NCBI GenBank assembly: GCA_002422945.1
Contig: DITW01000073.1
Location: 1-59,807, forward strand
DNA: 59,807 bases
Direction of reading: 5' to 3'
Source: Sphingomonadales bacterium UBA6174
GTDB lineage: Bacteria; Pseudomonadota; Alphaproteobacteria; Sphingomonadales; Sphingomonadaceae
Numbering within the stretch: position 1 is the first letter of the stretch; the number at the start of each line of letters is the position of its first letter. Under the pieces are notes generated by a model. It had not been told where the DNA came from. It ran no database searches and saw only the letters and a program-made list of their open reading frames with translations. Shown piece by piece: positions 51,096-59,807 of this stretch. A program made the translations under genes and the position numbers.

Positions 51096-52790
51096 ATGTT
51101 TGGTCAGCGTTCAGGACTTCAAGCGAATAGTATTGAGCACGTCTCCGGCACAGCGGGACGCGATCTGGTTAGCGGTGCCATCGTCTTTGGGGCGATCATC
51201 ATGTTTGCTGGCTCTGCAGTGGATATGTTCGTCAACATCATCAAAGGCGCGTTACATGGCACTGGCCATCTCGATGCCGTATTGGCATCGACGGTGCTTC
51301 TCAACATTGCTTTGGTGCTGTTCAGTTGGCGGCGTTATCGCGACGGCCTGTCCACCGCCAAAGCCAAGGAAAAATCCGACCGGCTGGCCGATGCCCTCAA
51401 AGCGACCGATGCGCTGACGGGCTTGCTCAACCGCGCCAATATTGTCGATCGCGGACAGGCGATGACCGAACATGGCATGAGCGTCGATCAATATATCGTG
51501 ATGCTGATGGTCGATCTTGATTGCTTTAAAAATGTAAACGACGTGCATGGCAATAATATCGGCGATCTGGTGTTGCAGGCGGTGGCGGAGCGATTGCAGG
51601 CTGATGCGCCCGAGGATGCGGTGGTCGGCCGCATCGGTGGCGATGAATTTGCGATGATTCTGCGTTTTGACGGGCAATCGCTCGAACGCGTGGACGAGGT
51701 TGTCGAGAGTGTCTTGAAGGCGACGCGCCGGTCGTTCGATATCAATGGCGCGATTGTGTCGATCAGCAGTTCCATCGGCCTTGCCCGCAGCGATGTCGAC
51801 GGATCGTCGGCGGATGTCTTGCTGCGCCGTGCCAATATCGCGATGCACGCGGCCAAGCGCCGTGGCAAGAATCGCTCAGTCTGGTTCGATGCCGGGATGG
51901 AGAGCGAATTACGCCTGCGCAATGATATCGAGCAGGGGATCAGGGACGGCGTGCCCAAGGGGCAGTTCGTGCCTTATTTCGAAAAGCAGATCGATCTTGC
52001 GACCGGCACTTTACGAGGATTTGAGGTGCTGGCGCGGTGGGAGCATCCGGTCAACGGCATTATTTTGCCGGATGTGTTCATCCCGATTGCCGAAGAAACG
52101 GGCATGATCGGCGATCTGTCGATGTCGATCATGGAGCAGGCATTTGAATTGTCGCGCGACTGGGACCCTAATCTGACCTTGTCGGTGAATATTTCACCGG
52201 ATCAGTTGAAGGACCCGTGGCTGGCGCAGAAAATCCTCAAGCTGCTGGTGAAAACGGGCTTCCCCGCCAATCGCCTTGAAATCGAGATCACCGAAACATC
52301 ATTGTTCGATAATCTTGGCCTCGCCCAGTCGATTGTCGCCAGTCTGAAAAATCAGGGGGTTCGGCTTGCGCTTGATGATTTTGGCACTGGTTATAGCTCA
52401 CTCGCCCATTTGCGGGCCTTGCCGTTCGATCGGATCAAGATCGACAAAAGCTTTGTCATGTCGATGAGCGAGAACAGCGACAGCGCGGCGATTGTCGATG
52501 CCATTACCCGATTGGGCGAGAGCCTGAGCCTCAACATCACGGCGGAAGGGATTGAAGATCTCGATACGCTGGAACGGCTGAAAGCGATGGGGTGCGTCAA
52601 GGGGCAAGGCTGGCATTATGGCAAGCCTTTGACCGCGATGCAGGTCGAAGTCATGCTCAACGCCGCCAAGGGGACCCAAGATAAAGACCGTGATATAAGC
52701 GTGCCGGATGAAGCCGCGTCGGTCGATCTATCCGGATTGCGCACGCAGGACGACATTGCGCGTAATTATGGCTCCACGGCCTTTGGGTGA
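51096..52790 (+). CDS. GGDEF-EAL protein (diguanylate cyclase / c-di-GMP phosphodiesterase)
   Basis: A 564-residue membrane protein with two hydrophobic N-terminal segments (about 25-47 and 57-76), a GGDEF domain with intact GGDEF at 181-185 and an EAL domain. The EAL motif reads EVLAR (Glu310 kept, Ala changed to Val), and the DDFGTGYSS and NITAEGIED motifs are intact, so phosphodiesterase activity is plausible. No RxxD inhibitory site precedes GGDEF. Both activities could therefore be present; which dominates is not predictable. No PAS or other sensor domain is seen. Single gene. Confidence 0.92.
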   Translation: MFGQRSGLQANSIEHVSGTAGRDLVSGAIVFGAIIMFAGSAVDMFVNIIKGALHGTGHLDAVLASTVLLNIALVLFSWRRYRDGLSTAKAKEKSDRLADALKATDALTGLLNRANIVDRGQAMTEHGMSVDQYIVMLMVDLDCFKNVNDVHGNNIGDLVLQAVAERLQADAPEDAVVGRIGGDEFAMILRFDGQSLERVDEVVESVLKATRRSFDINGAIVSISSSIGLARSDVDGSSADVLLRRANIAMHAAKRRGKNRSVWFDAGMESELRLRNDIEQGIRDGVPKGQFVPYFEKQIDLATGTLRGFEVLARWEHPVNGIILPDVFIPIAEETGMIGDLSMSIMEQAFELSRDWDPNLTLSVNISPDQLKDPWLAQKILKLLVKTGFPANRLEIEITETSLFDNLGLAQSIVASLKNQGVRLALDDFGTGYSSLAHLRALPFDRIKIDKSFVMSMSENSDSAAIVDAITRLGESLSLNITAEGIEDLDTLERLKAMGCVKGQGWHYGKPLTAMQVEVMLNAAKGTQDKDRDISVPDEAASVDLSGLRTQDDIARNYGSTAFG

Positions 52791-52827
52791 ATACTGGACT
52801 CGTGCCTGATGTCGGCATAGAGGCCGA

Positions 52828-53637
52828 ATGATGGGCATAAAATTTCACAAGATGCACGGGCTGGGCAATGACTTTGTCGTCATTGATGGCCGCAGCGCGC
52901 CGGTTGTCATTGATGCAGCGCGGGCGGCCGCGATTGCCGACCGTCATACGGGCGTGGGATGCGACCAGTTGATCCTGATCGAACCCTCCGACGTTGCCGA
53001 TGCGCGGATGCGGATTTTCAATGCGGATGGCAGCGAAGTCGGGGCTTGTGGCAATGCATCGCGCTGCGTCGCCTTGCTGCTGGGCGGTCATCCCCGGATC
53101 GAAACCGCAGGCGGCATGATCGAAGCGCGGGTGAGCGGCGCGGAACCGAGCGTCGATATGGGCGTGCCGCATTTTGCGTGGAATGAAATCCCGCTCGCCT
53201 TTGCGATGGACAGCGCCAATATGCCGGTGGCATGGGATGGCGGGCTGGAAACGCCGATGGCCGTCAATGTCGGCAATCCGCATGTGATTTTTTTCGTGCC
53301 CGATTGCGATGCGGTCGATCTTGCACAGATCGGCCCGGTGATCGAACATGATCCGATGTTCCCCGAACGCGTCAATGTGAATGTCGCCCAAGTGGTTGGC
53401 CCTGATCATCTGAAATTGCGCGTGTGGGAACGCGGCGCGGGCCTGACGCAGGCGTGCGGCACCGGCGCGTGTGCCGCGGCGGTCGCGGCCATCCGGCGCG
53501 GTCTGGTGGGTCATCAGGTCAAGGTCAGCCTGCCGGGCGGCGACCTGCGGATCGATTGGCATCCGGGTGGCACGATCCTGATGACGGGGCCTGCGACCCA
53601 TGTCTTTACGGGCGAGCTGACCGATCATTTCGGCTGA
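52828..53637 (+). CDS. dapF: Diaminopimelate epimerase
   Basis: A 269-residue enzyme that converts LL- to meso-diaminopimelate for lysine and peptidoglycan. The two catalytic cysteines are Cys74 (GACGNASRC) and Cys210 (LTQACGTGACAAAVA), each in its half of the pseudo-symmetric fold; FHKMHGLGNDFVVID is the usual start. The stop is followed 6 bases later by the mtaB start, and ftsY and yciB follow in the same direction. Confidence 0.96.
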   Translation: MMGIKFHKMHGLGNDFVVIDGRSAPVVIDAARAAAIADRHTGVGCDQLILIEPSDVADARMRIFNADGSEVGACGNASRCVALLLGGHPRIETAGGMIEARVSGAEPSVDMGVPHFAWNEIPLAFAMDSANMPVAWDGGLETPMAVNVGNPHVIFFVPDCDAVDLAQIGPVIEHDPMFPERVNVNVAQVVGPDHLKLRVWERGAGLTQACGTGACAAAVAAIRRGLVGHQVKVSLPGGDLRIDWHPGGTILMTGPATHVFTGELTDHFG

Positions 53638-53643
53638 AGCATT

Positions 53644-54888
53644 ATGGCCGGTCCTGACATTATTTCGATGGGTTGCCGTCTCAACATCGCCGAAAGCGAG
53701 GCGATGGCGGCTGATCTTGCGGGGCGCGATGATCTGATCATCATCAATAGCTGCGCCGTGACGTCCGAGGCCGTGCGCCAGACCCGCCAGACCATCCGCC
53801 GGTTGAAGCGCGACCAGCCCGACCGCGAGATCATCGTTACCGGCTGCGCCGCCCAGATCGACCCCGCGCAATTCGCTGCCATGCCAGAGGTCGCCCGCGT
53901 CATCGGCAATGCGGAAAAGCGCGAGGCGGGGTTACTTGCGAATGGCGGCGGCAATGCTGTGGCCGATATTTTCGGGGCCGCCGCGCCATTGCAGCCTGCG
54001 GTCAGCGGCAAGGGCAACAGCCGTTGTTTCATCGAGGTGCAAAATGGCTGCGACCATCGCTGCACCTTTTGCATCATCCCCTTCGGGCGCGGGAATAGCC
54101 GTTCGATTGCTGCCGGCCCGGTGATCGATGCGGTGCAGGCGGCGGTCGAGCGCGGGCAATTTGAGGTGGTGCTGACTGGCGTCGATCTTACCAGCTATGG
54201 CCATGATCTGCCGGGCAGCCCCAGCCTTGGCCTGTTGGTCGAGCGCATTCTGGCGGCGGTGCCGGGATTGCGGCGGTTGCGCCTGTCGTCGCTCGACTCC
54301 ATTGAGATTGACGACCGGTTGTTCGCCTTGCTGACGCAAGAGGCGCGGATGATGCCGCATGTTCATTTGTCGTTGCAGGCAGGCGATGACTTGATCCTCA
54401 AACGGATGAAGCGCCGCCATGCGCGCGCAGAGGCGGTGGCGATTGTCGAACGGTTGAAATCCGCCCGACCCGAGATCGCGATTGGCGCGGATATTATCGC
54501 GGGCTTTCCGACCGAGACCGAAGAGATGTTCGCCAACAGCCTTGCCCTGATCGACGATTGCGACATTGTATTCGGCCATATCTTTCCCTTTTCACCGCGA
54601 CCCGGCACGCCTGCGGCGCGGATGCCGCAACTGGGGTCTGCGATTGCCAAGGCGCGAGCCGCGCAATTGCGCGCGCGGGCGGATGGGCGCCGCGCCCAAT
54701 GGCTGCGCTCGCAGATCGGGACTGTGCAATCGGTGCTGGTCGAAGCGAGCGGCAACATGGGCCATGCCGCCAATTACGCGACGGTCGAATGGGGCGATGA
54801 TCCTGCGAAAATCGCACGACAGGGTGAGATTGTGCAGGTCTTCATTGCCGATGCGGGCTATGATCGGCTAACGGGTCGATTGATATGA
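53644..54888 (+). CDS. mtaB: tRNA (N6-threonylcarbamoyladenosine 37-C2)-methylthiotransferase MtaB
   Basis: A 414-residue radical-SAM methylthiotransferase making ms2t6A37 in ANN-decoding tRNAs. The N-terminal [4Fe-4S] cysteines are Cys11 (MGCRLN), Cys37 (NSCAVT) and Cys68 (VTGCAA); the radical-SAM triad is Cys136-x3-Cys140-x2-Cys143 (CDHRCTFCIIPFGRG). The TRAM-like C-terminus is shorter than in MiaB and ends with GEIVQVFIADAGYDRLTG. It overlaps ftsY by ATGA. The dapF-mtaB-ftsY order is common in alphaproteobacteria. Confidence 0.93.
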   Translation: MAGPDIISMGCRLNIAESEAMAADLAGRDDLIIINSCAVTSEAVRQTRQTIRRLKRDQPDREIIVTGCAAQIDPAQFAAMPEVARVIGNAEKREAGLLANGGGNAVADIFGAAAPLQPAVSGKGNSRCFIEVQNGCDHRCTFCIIPFGRGNSRSIAAGPVIDAVQAAVERGQFEVVLTGVDLTSYGHDLPGSPSLGLLVERILAAVPGLRRLRLSSLDSIEIDDRLFALLTQEARMMPHVHLSLQAGDDLILKRMKRRHARAEAVAIVERLKSARPEIAIGADIIAGFPTETEEMFANSLALIDDCDIVFGHIFPFSPRPGTPAARMPQLGSAIAKARAAQLRARADGRRAQWLRSQIGTVQSVLVEASGNMGHAANYATVEWGDDPAKIARQGEIVQVFIADAGYDRLTGRLI

Positions 54889-55823
54889 GCAACACCCCCT
54901 GGCACCAGCGCCTTTTTGGCGGATTTCGCAAAACATCGGAACGACTTTCCGAGAATCTTTCTGGCATCATCGCCAAGGAAGCCTTGCACGTCGATACGTT
55001 GGAACAGGTCGAAGAGGCGCTGATCGCGTCCGACCTTGGCCCCGCTGTCGCCGCCCGCATTCGCGCCCGACTGGCCGATGGACGGTTTGAGAAGGGGCTG
55101 GATTCCAATGCGCTGCGGCAATTGTTGGCGGATGAGCTGGAGACGATCCTCGCGCCCGTGGCCAAGCCGCTGGAAATTATCGCATGGCCACGCCCACAGG
55201 TGATCCTTGTGATCGGCGTCAATGGTTCGGGCAAGACCACGACCATTGCCAAGCTGGCGCATGAGTTCAAGGAACAGGATTATAGCGTGATGCTGGCGGC
55301 CGGGGATACGTTCCGCGCTGCCGCCATCGGCCAATTGGCGACATGGGCGGAACGCGCGGGCGTGCCGATTGTGTCCGGCAAGGAAGGCGGCGATGCGGCG
55401 GGCGTGGTGTTCGAGGCGGTCAAACAGGCCACCGCGACCGGGGTCGATGTATTGATCGTCGATACCGCCGGACGGTTGCAGAACAAGGCCGGTTTGATGG
55501 AGGAATTGTCGAAAATTCGCCGCGTGCTGGGCCGGATCAACCCGGAAAGCCCGCATGATGTCGTGCTGGTGCTGGATGCGACGACGGGTCAGAATGCGCT
55601 GTCGCAGATCGAGATTTTCGGTGAAGTGGCGGGCGTGACCGGATTGGTAATGACCAAACTTGATGGCACCGCGCGCGGCGGCGTGATGGTGGCCGCTGCC
55701 GAACGTTTCGGCCTGCCGATCCATGCGATTGGCATTGGCGAAACCATGGATGATTTGAAACCCTTTAACGCCCGTGAAGTCGCCCGTGCCATTGCCGGGC
55801 TGCCCGTGGAAGAGGATTCGTAA
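54885..55823 (+). CDS. ftsY: Signal recognition particle receptor FtsY
   Basis: A 312-residue SRP GTPase for cotranslational membrane targeting. The N domain (about 15-95) is followed by the G domain: GVNGSGKTTTIAKLA (111-125), DTFRAAAIGQL, IVDTAGRLQNKAGL, TKLDGTARGGVMV and the closing GIGETMDDLKPFNAREVARAI. The acidic N-terminal A domain is nearly absent, as in other alphaproteobacteria. Start overlaps mtaB (ATGA); the stop adjoins the yciB ATG directly. Confidence 0.96.
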   Translation: MSNTPWHQRLFGGFRKTSERLSENLSGIIAKEALHVDTLEQVEEALIASDLGPAVAARIRARLADGRFEKGLDSNALRQLLADELETILAPVAKPLEIIAWPRPQVILVIGVNGSGKTTTIAKLAHEFKEQDYSVMLAAGDTFRAAAIGQLATWAERAGVPIVSGKEGGDAAGVVFEAVKQATATGVDVLIVDTAGRLQNKAGLMEELSKIRRVLGRINPESPHDVVLVLDATTGQNALSQIEIFGEVAGVTGLVMTKLDGTARGGVMVAAAERFGLPIHAIGIGETMDDLKPFNAREVARAIAGLPVEEDS

Positions 55824-56459
55824 ATGGACGGCATCGAAGCCCCGGTCACCAAGCCGCATCAGCCGGGCAATGGCATCAAGCTGTTGATCGAACTTGGCCC
55901 GTTGGTGGTGTTTCTCGGCGCCTATGTGCTGTTGAAGGGGCCATCGGCGATCTTCATCTCGACCTTTGTCTTCATGCTGGCGATGGTCGCGGCGATGATC
56001 GTGTCCAAGCTGAAGCTTGGCCATATTTCGGCGATGCTCTGGGTGTCGGGGGCGATGGTGCTGGTGATGGGGTCGCTTACCATCTGGCTGCACAATGATA
56101 CGTTCATCAAGATGAAGCCGACGATCTATTATTCGATGGTCTCGGCTTTGCTGCTGTTCGGCCTGATCACCGGGCGACCGATGTTGAAATTTGTGCTGGA
56201 TGGCGCATTTCCGGGCATGAACGAACTGGGCTGGCGCAAGCTGACCCGTAATTTTATGATCTTCTTTATTTTGATGGCGGTATTGAACGAATTGGTCTGG
56301 CGTCATTCGACGACGCAATTCTGGCTGGGTTTCAAATTGTGGGGCGCGTTGCCGCTGACATTCCTGTTTGCCTTGTCCAATTATCCAATGGCATTGAAGC
56401 ATGGCATGAAGGACCCTTCGGCAGACAATGCCAAAGCGGAAGATGGCGACGGCCAATAA
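55824..56459 (+). CDS. yciB: Inner membrane-spanning protein YciB (IspZ, septation protein A family)
   Basis: A 211-residue membrane protein with about five hydrophobic segments, of the YciB/IspZ family (LLIELGPLVVFLGAYVL, LWVSGAMVLVMGSLTIWLHNDTFIKMKPTIYY, MLKFVLDGAFPGMNELGWRKLT). Family members affect cell envelope and septum function. It starts at the base after the ftsY stop and ends 24 bases before mtgA. Confidence 0.92.
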   Translation: MDGIEAPVTKPHQPGNGIKLLIELGPLVVFLGAYVLLKGPSAIFISTFVFMLAMVAAMIVSKLKLGHISAMLWVSGAMVLVMGSLTIWLHNDTFIKMKPTIYYSMVSALLLFGLITGRPMLKFVLDGAFPGMNELGWRKLTRNFMIFFILMAVLNELVWRHSTTQFWLGFKLWGALPLTFLFALSNYPMALKHGMKDPSADNAKAEDGDGQ

Positions 56460-56483
56460 AGCATAAGGGATGGGGACGGGCTG

Positions 56484-57158
56484 ATGTTGCGTGCGATGAG
56501 GTTCATTGGCCGTTTATCCTTTCTGTTTGTGGGCATTTCGCTCATCTGGGTGTTCATCTATCGCTTTGTCCCGCCGCCCGTCACGGTGACGATGCTCGGC
56601 GATCTGGTCGCCGGGCGCGGCATTAATAAGGACTGGATGAGCTTCGACGACATTGATCCGGTGATGGCGCGCGCCGTGATCGCCGCGGAGGATGCGAAAT
56701 TCTGCCAGCATCATGGTTTCGATTTCGAGGCGATCCAAAAGGCGATGCGCCGCAATGCCAAGGGCGGGCGCATTCGTGGCGGATCGACGATCAGCCAGCA
56801 AACCGCCAAAAATGCGTTTTTATGGCAGGGCGGCGGCTATTTCCGCAAAGGGCTGGAAGCGTGGTTCACCCTGTTGATCGAAAATGTCTGGGGCAAGCGC
56901 CGGATCATGGAGGTCTATCTCAACCTCGCGGAAACCGGCCTTGGCACCTATGGCGTCAACGCCGGGGCGCAGCGCTATTTCGGCCATGATGCGTCCAATC
57001 TGACCCGTGAAGAGGCCGCGCGGATTGCGGCGGTGCTGCCCCTGCCCAAAAAGCGCGAGGCGGTGCGCCCCACCGGTTACACCAAGCGCTATAGCCGCAA
57101 GATCGCTGCCCGGTCGGGCGTAGTGCGGCGGTCAGGGCTGGATAGCTGCCTGAATTAA
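56484..57158 (+). CDS. mtgA: Monofunctional peptidoglycan glycosyltransferase MtgA
   Basis: A 224-residue GT51 enzyme that polymerises lipid II without a transpeptidase domain. One N-terminal membrane anchor (LSFLFVGISLIWVFIYRF) is followed by the GT51 motifs AVIAAEDAKFCQHHGFD (catalytic Glu), GGRIRGGSTISQQTAKNAFLW and KRRIMEVYLNLAETG. Normal length. It converges on the MscS channel gene, with the two stop codons overlapping. Confidence 0.93.
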   Translation: MLRAMRFIGRLSFLFVGISLIWVFIYRFVPPPVTVTMLGDLVAGRGINKDWMSFDDIDPVMARAVIAAEDAKFCQHHGFDFEAIQKAMRRNAKGGRIRGGSTISQQTAKNAFLWQGGGYFRKGLEAWFTLLIENVWGKRRIMEVYLNLAETGLGTYGVNAGAQRYFGHDASNLTREEAARIAAVLPLPKKREAVRPTGYTKRYSRKIAARSGVVRRSGLDSCLN

Positions 57159-58273
57159 ATACGTGGCGGTGCCCATGGCATGACGAGCGTGCCATCCGGC
57201 GCGGCGGTGAATGTCGTCTGGGTCGGATAGGCAAAAACATAGCCCTCGCGGTTGCACAGATCGAGCAACTCAAGGCAAAAGCCCGCGCGTATAGCGAACA
57301 ATTGTTCTGGCGAAATATCCTGCAGGTCGAAGGCGATTTCATAATCGATGCTGGAGGGCGCAAATCCGATCATCCCCCGGCGCACCATCTGGCTATGCGG
57401 GATCTTCGCCACCAACGCATCGACCAGTTCCCCGAGCCTGCGGATTGCATCGGGCGTGGTTTGATAGACAAGGCTGATGGTCAATTGCACCCGGCGGCGT
57501 TCGGCCTCGGCAAGATTGTGCAATTGCTTTGACAGGAGATTGGTATTGGAAATGATCACCCGGTCGCCATTTGCGGCGCGGATACGGGTGGATTTCAGGC
57601 CGATGGCCTCGACCTGACCGGTGAGCGTATCAAACTGGATTACGTCGCCCGCTTTGAATGGCTTATCGAAAATGATCGTGAGCGCGGCGAAGAGGTCGCT
57701 GAAAATGCCCTGCGCGGCAAGGCCGATGGCGATGCCGCCAATGCCAAGCCCAGCGACAAGGCCGGTGACGTTAATGCCGAGATTATCGAGGATCACAATC
57801 GCCGCAATGGCGAACAAGGCGACATTGACGAGCAGGCGGATCAGCCCCATCGCCGTGCCAAGCCGTTCCACCCCTTCGCCTTCGCCCGCGCGATATTCGA
57901 CCATCGCGAGGATCAGTTCACGCAGCCAGATCGCGCCCTGAATGACAAGGGCGACGGTCAGCACGCTATTGGTGATGTGCATCACCGCCGCAGGGGCCAT
58001 GCCATAACGCGCGGTCATCCATAGGCCGAGGATGATCGCGACCGTTGATTTCGTGCGCGAGAGCACCCGATAGGTCAGTCGCTGTGGCAGGGCATAATGC
58101 TCGCCCGCATGCAGCCGCCGGACAAGCATCATGCCGATAAACCAGACGCTGCCGATCAGGATGGTTGCCACCGTTGCGGAGATGGCCAGGCTGGCGGTGT
58201 GTTCTTGCAGCCATTGCGCTGCCACTGCCCACAGGTCGTTCAATTCATCAAGGAAAGTCGGTTCTTTTAACAT
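57155..58273 (-). CDS. MscS-family mechanosensitive channel
   Basis: A 372-residue membrane protein with four or more N-terminal helices and an MscS core. The pore helix region is VTGLVAGLGIGGIAIGLAAQGIFSDLFAAL, followed by the beta domain (FKAGDVIQFDTLTGQVEAIGLKSTRIRAANGDRVIISNT) and the alpha/beta domain. Longer than E. coli MscS, so of the YbdG/YnaI-like group with additional helices. It should vent solutes during hypo-osmotic shock. It is adjacent to tlyA (same strand) with a 26-base gap. Confidence 0.92.
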   Translation of the reverse strand: MLKEPTFLDELNDLWAVAAQWLQEHTASLAISATVATILIGSVWFIGMMLVRRLHAGEHYALPQRLTYRVLSRTKSTVAIILGLWMTARYGMAPAAVMHITNSVLTVALVIQGAIWLRELILAMVEYRAGEGEGVERLGTAMGLIRLLVNVALFAIAAIVILDNLGINVTGLVAGLGIGGIAIGLAAQGIFSDLFAALTIIFDKPFKAGDVIQFDTLTGQVEAIGLKSTRIRAANGDRVIISNTNLLSKQLHNLAEAERRRVQLTISLVYQTTPDAIRRLGELVDALVAKIPHSQMVRRGMIGFAPSSIDYEIAFDLQDISPEQLFAIRAGFCLELLDLCNREGYVFAYPTQTTFTAAPDGTLVMPWAPPRI

Positions 58274-58299
58274 GGTTCACCGACTGCCATGTCCGTGCC

Positions 58300-59055
58300 T
58301 CAGGTGCAATCCGGTTCGCGTTCCAAATGCGCCGCGATCAGAAATTCGACATTGCCTTCCGGACCGGTGATGGGAGAGGGGGTGATGCCCTCGACTGTCC
58401 AGCCAGAGGCCGAAAACCATGCGGCGACCTCATCACAGACGCGCTGATGCACCGCCGGGTCGCGTACGACGCCGCCCTTGCCGACCTCCTCGCGCCCGGC
58501 CTCGAACTGCGGCTTAATGAGCGCGATGCAGCGTGCCTTGGGCGCGGCGAAGGTGAACGGGCGTTCCAGTACCTTGGACAGGCCGATGAAGCTCGCATCG
58601 CAGACGAACAGATCAATCGGTTCGGGGATATGCGTTGCCGTCAGGATGCGGGCGCTTGTCTGTTCATGGACGATGACGCGCGGGTCGTTGCGTAGCTTCC
58701 ATGCGAGTTGGTTGGTACCGCTATCGACCGCATAGACCTTGGTTGCGCCGTGATGGAGCAGGACATCGGTGAAGCCGCCGGTCGATGAGCCGACATCCAT
58801 CGCGACCACGCCCGCAACATCCCAGCCGAAATGATCAAGCGCGCCTTGCAGCTTGACCCCGCCGCGCGACACCCAGGGATGTTCGCGCCCGCGCACGTCC
58901 AATGGCGCATCATAGGGCAGGGATTGGCCCGCCTTGTTGATCCGGGTTTCACCAGAAAAAACCACACCGGCAAGGATCAGTGCCTGTGCGCGGGTCTGGC
59001 TTTCGGCGAGGCCGCGTTCGGCAAGGAGTTGATCGGCGCGCATCGTTTTTGACAT
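58300..59055 (-). CDS. tlyA: TlyA-family rRNA methyltransferase
   Basis: A 251-residue protein with an N-terminal S4 RNA-binding domain (MRADQLLAERGLAESQTRAQALILAGVV) and an FtsJ-like SAM methyltransferase (VVAMDVGSSTGGFTDVLLHHGATKVYAVDSG, then DLFVCDASFIGLSKVL and ALIKPQFEAGREEVGKGG). Homologues in Mycobacterium make 2'-O-methylcytidine in 16S and 23S rRNA; the hemolysin name is historical. The start at 59055 is the second of two close candidates. Confidence 0.92.
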   Translation of the reverse strand: MSKTMRADQLLAERGLAESQTRAQALILAGVVFSGETRINKAGQSLPYDAPLDVRGREHPWVSRGGVKLQGALDHFGWDVAGVVAMDVGSSTGGFTDVLLHHGATKVYAVDSGTNQLAWKLRNDPRVIVHEQTSARILTATHIPEPIDLFVCDASFIGLSKVLERPFTFAAPKARCIALIKPQFEAGREEVGKGGVVRDPAVHQRVCDEVAAWFSASGWTVEGITPSPITGPEGNVEFLIAAHLEREPDCT

Positions 59056-59125
59056 ACGGCCTTACATAACGGCTTGAAGCCATGCTGAGAAGCGCGCCCA
59101 TCAAAACAGGGCGCACATAAAAAGA

Positions 59126-59151
59126 GGGCTGGCACTTTGCAGTGCCAGCCC
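59126..59151 (-). terminator. Intrinsic terminator of the ammonium transporter gene
   Basis: An 11-bp stem (AGTGCCAGCCC and its complement, 59126-59136 with 59141-59151) with a 4-base loop is followed on the minus strand by TCTTTTTA. It lies 57 bases beyond the amt stop codon, before tlyA. Confidence 0.88.
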
Positions 59152-59207
59152 CAGGCGGTTCGCAGGAGGAACCTAGTGAGAGCCGATTGGGCTCAATTCA
59201 TATTCGA

Positions 59208-59807
59208 TCAATAATTGTAGGCGCGTTCGCCATGGCTCGCGAGGTCGAGACCTTCGCGTTCCTGTTCTTCCGTCGGACGCAGACCCATGATCTTGTCGAT
59301 GACGAAGAAGAGGATGGCCGAACCGATACCCGACCAGAGCAAGGTGAACACAACGGCCTTGATCTGCACGATGACCTGCGCGGTCATATCATAGGCGCCA
59401 GCCACCGCCGGGAAGACGGTATAGTCGAAGAAGCCCTGACCACCGAGCGCCGGATCAGCAACAACGCCTGTGGCGATGGCGCCGACGATGCCGCCGATGC
59501 AGTGGACGCCGAAGACATCGAGCGTGTCGTCATAGTTCAGCTTGTTCTTCACGGTCGACACGAAGAAGAAGCAGATCGGCGAGACAAGCAGGCCGAGGAT
59601 GATCGACGTGCCCGGGGCGGCGAAGCCCGCAGCCGGGGTGATCGCGACCAGCCCTGCCACAGCGCCGGTAACGGCACCCAGCAGCGACGGACGACCATGC
59701 TTGATCTGTTCGACGATGGCCCAGCTGACAGCCGCAGCAGCGGTCGCAACAAAGGTGTTGATGAAGGCAACGGCCGCAACGGCATTGGCTTCAAGGTTGG
59801 AGCCGGC
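59208..59807 (-). CDS. amt: Ammonium transporter (3' part; 5' end beyond the window)
   Basis: The last 199 codons of an Amt/MEP/Rh-family channel. Visible family motifs are HGRPSLLGAVTGAVAGLVAITPAAGF, the pore-lining HCIGGIVGAIATGVVA with its conserved His and the C-terminal region GLRPTEEQEREGLDLASHGERAYNY, including the DLxxHGExAY signature that interacts with GlnK. The gene runs off the right edge, so the start is not seen. A glnK gene usually lies upstream, outside the window. Confidence 0.94.
   Translation of the reverse strand, partial: AGSNLEANAVAAVAFINTFVATAAAAVSWAIVEQIKHGRPSLLGAVTGAVAGLVAITPAAGFAAPGTSIILGLLVSPICFFFVSTVKNKLNYDDTLDVFGVHCIGGIVGAIATGVVADPALGGQGFFDYTVFPAVAGAYDMTAQVIVQIKAVVFTLLWSGIGSAILFFVIDKIMGLRPTEEQEREGLDLASHGERAYNY

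Overview
The window reads as chromosome from a GC-rich alphaproteobacterium, most likely a member of the Sphingomonadales. I infer this from the gene neighbourhoods (sufR-B-C-D-S-T; rsmB-htpX next to the SDHAF4/DUF1674 gene and a UbiH-type hydroxylase; dapF-mtaB-ftsY-yciB), several secreted proteins of sphingomonad type, a Tad/Flp pilus locus, and two kinds of dispersed palindromic repeat. No species can be named from the sequence alone.

Left part (1-6.8 kb) is accessory DNA. The window opens on the last 20 bases of an insertion-sequence end. It then holds a TetR regulator, a convergent three-gene Rieske oxygenase cluster with two TetR-type operators upstream, and a CheY-like regulator followed by a membrane sensor gene that is cut off after about 100 codons by a 67-bp palindrome made of both ends of the same insertion sequence. 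Next come four tightly packed small genes (two unknown, one single-span membrane protein, one excisionase-like HTH), a bidirectional terminator, and a tyrosine integrase that faces away from tRNA-Ser(GGA). This is a tRNA-anchored island whose far side has been rearranged by the IS.

Middle part (6.9-39.6 kb) is mostly housekeeping: proC-ybjN-ubiK and tspO; two tandem AraC-like paralogues; the SUF iron-sulphur operon ending in a strong terminator; leuA with a Leu-rich leader peptide and attenuator; purQ/purS; a 52-residue membrane protein; coq7-dsbB-ctpA; an endonuclease/phosphatase-like protein; a COG2509-type flavoprotein; an RNase H-like protein lacking its fourth acidic residue; an AT-rich DUF2971 gene beside tRNA-Glu(TTC); recJ; an aldehyde dehydrogenase; a membrane-anchored FMN glutamate-synthase-like protein; polA; a flippase; and an amino-acid-oxidase/lysophospholipase pair.

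Right part (39.7-59.8 kb) starts with a Tad pilus locus (cpaA-B-C-D-E, tadB, tadC). It lacks the cpaF/tadA ATPase: in its usual place is a 29-codon ORF coupled to both neighbours by overlapping stop/start codons. Then follow rsmB-htpX, the SDHAF4-like gene with a UbiH-family hydroxylase, a 29-bp inverted repeat pair, a GGDEF-EAL protein, dapF, mtaB, ftsY, yciB, mtgA, a MscS channel, tlyA and the 3' part of an ammonium transporter gene that runs off the window. Ubiquinone biosynthesis recurs (ubiK, coq7, ubiH), although the genes are scattered. The most unusual items are the IS palindrome with its truncated sensor, the missing cpaF, the leuA attenuator and the small island genes.
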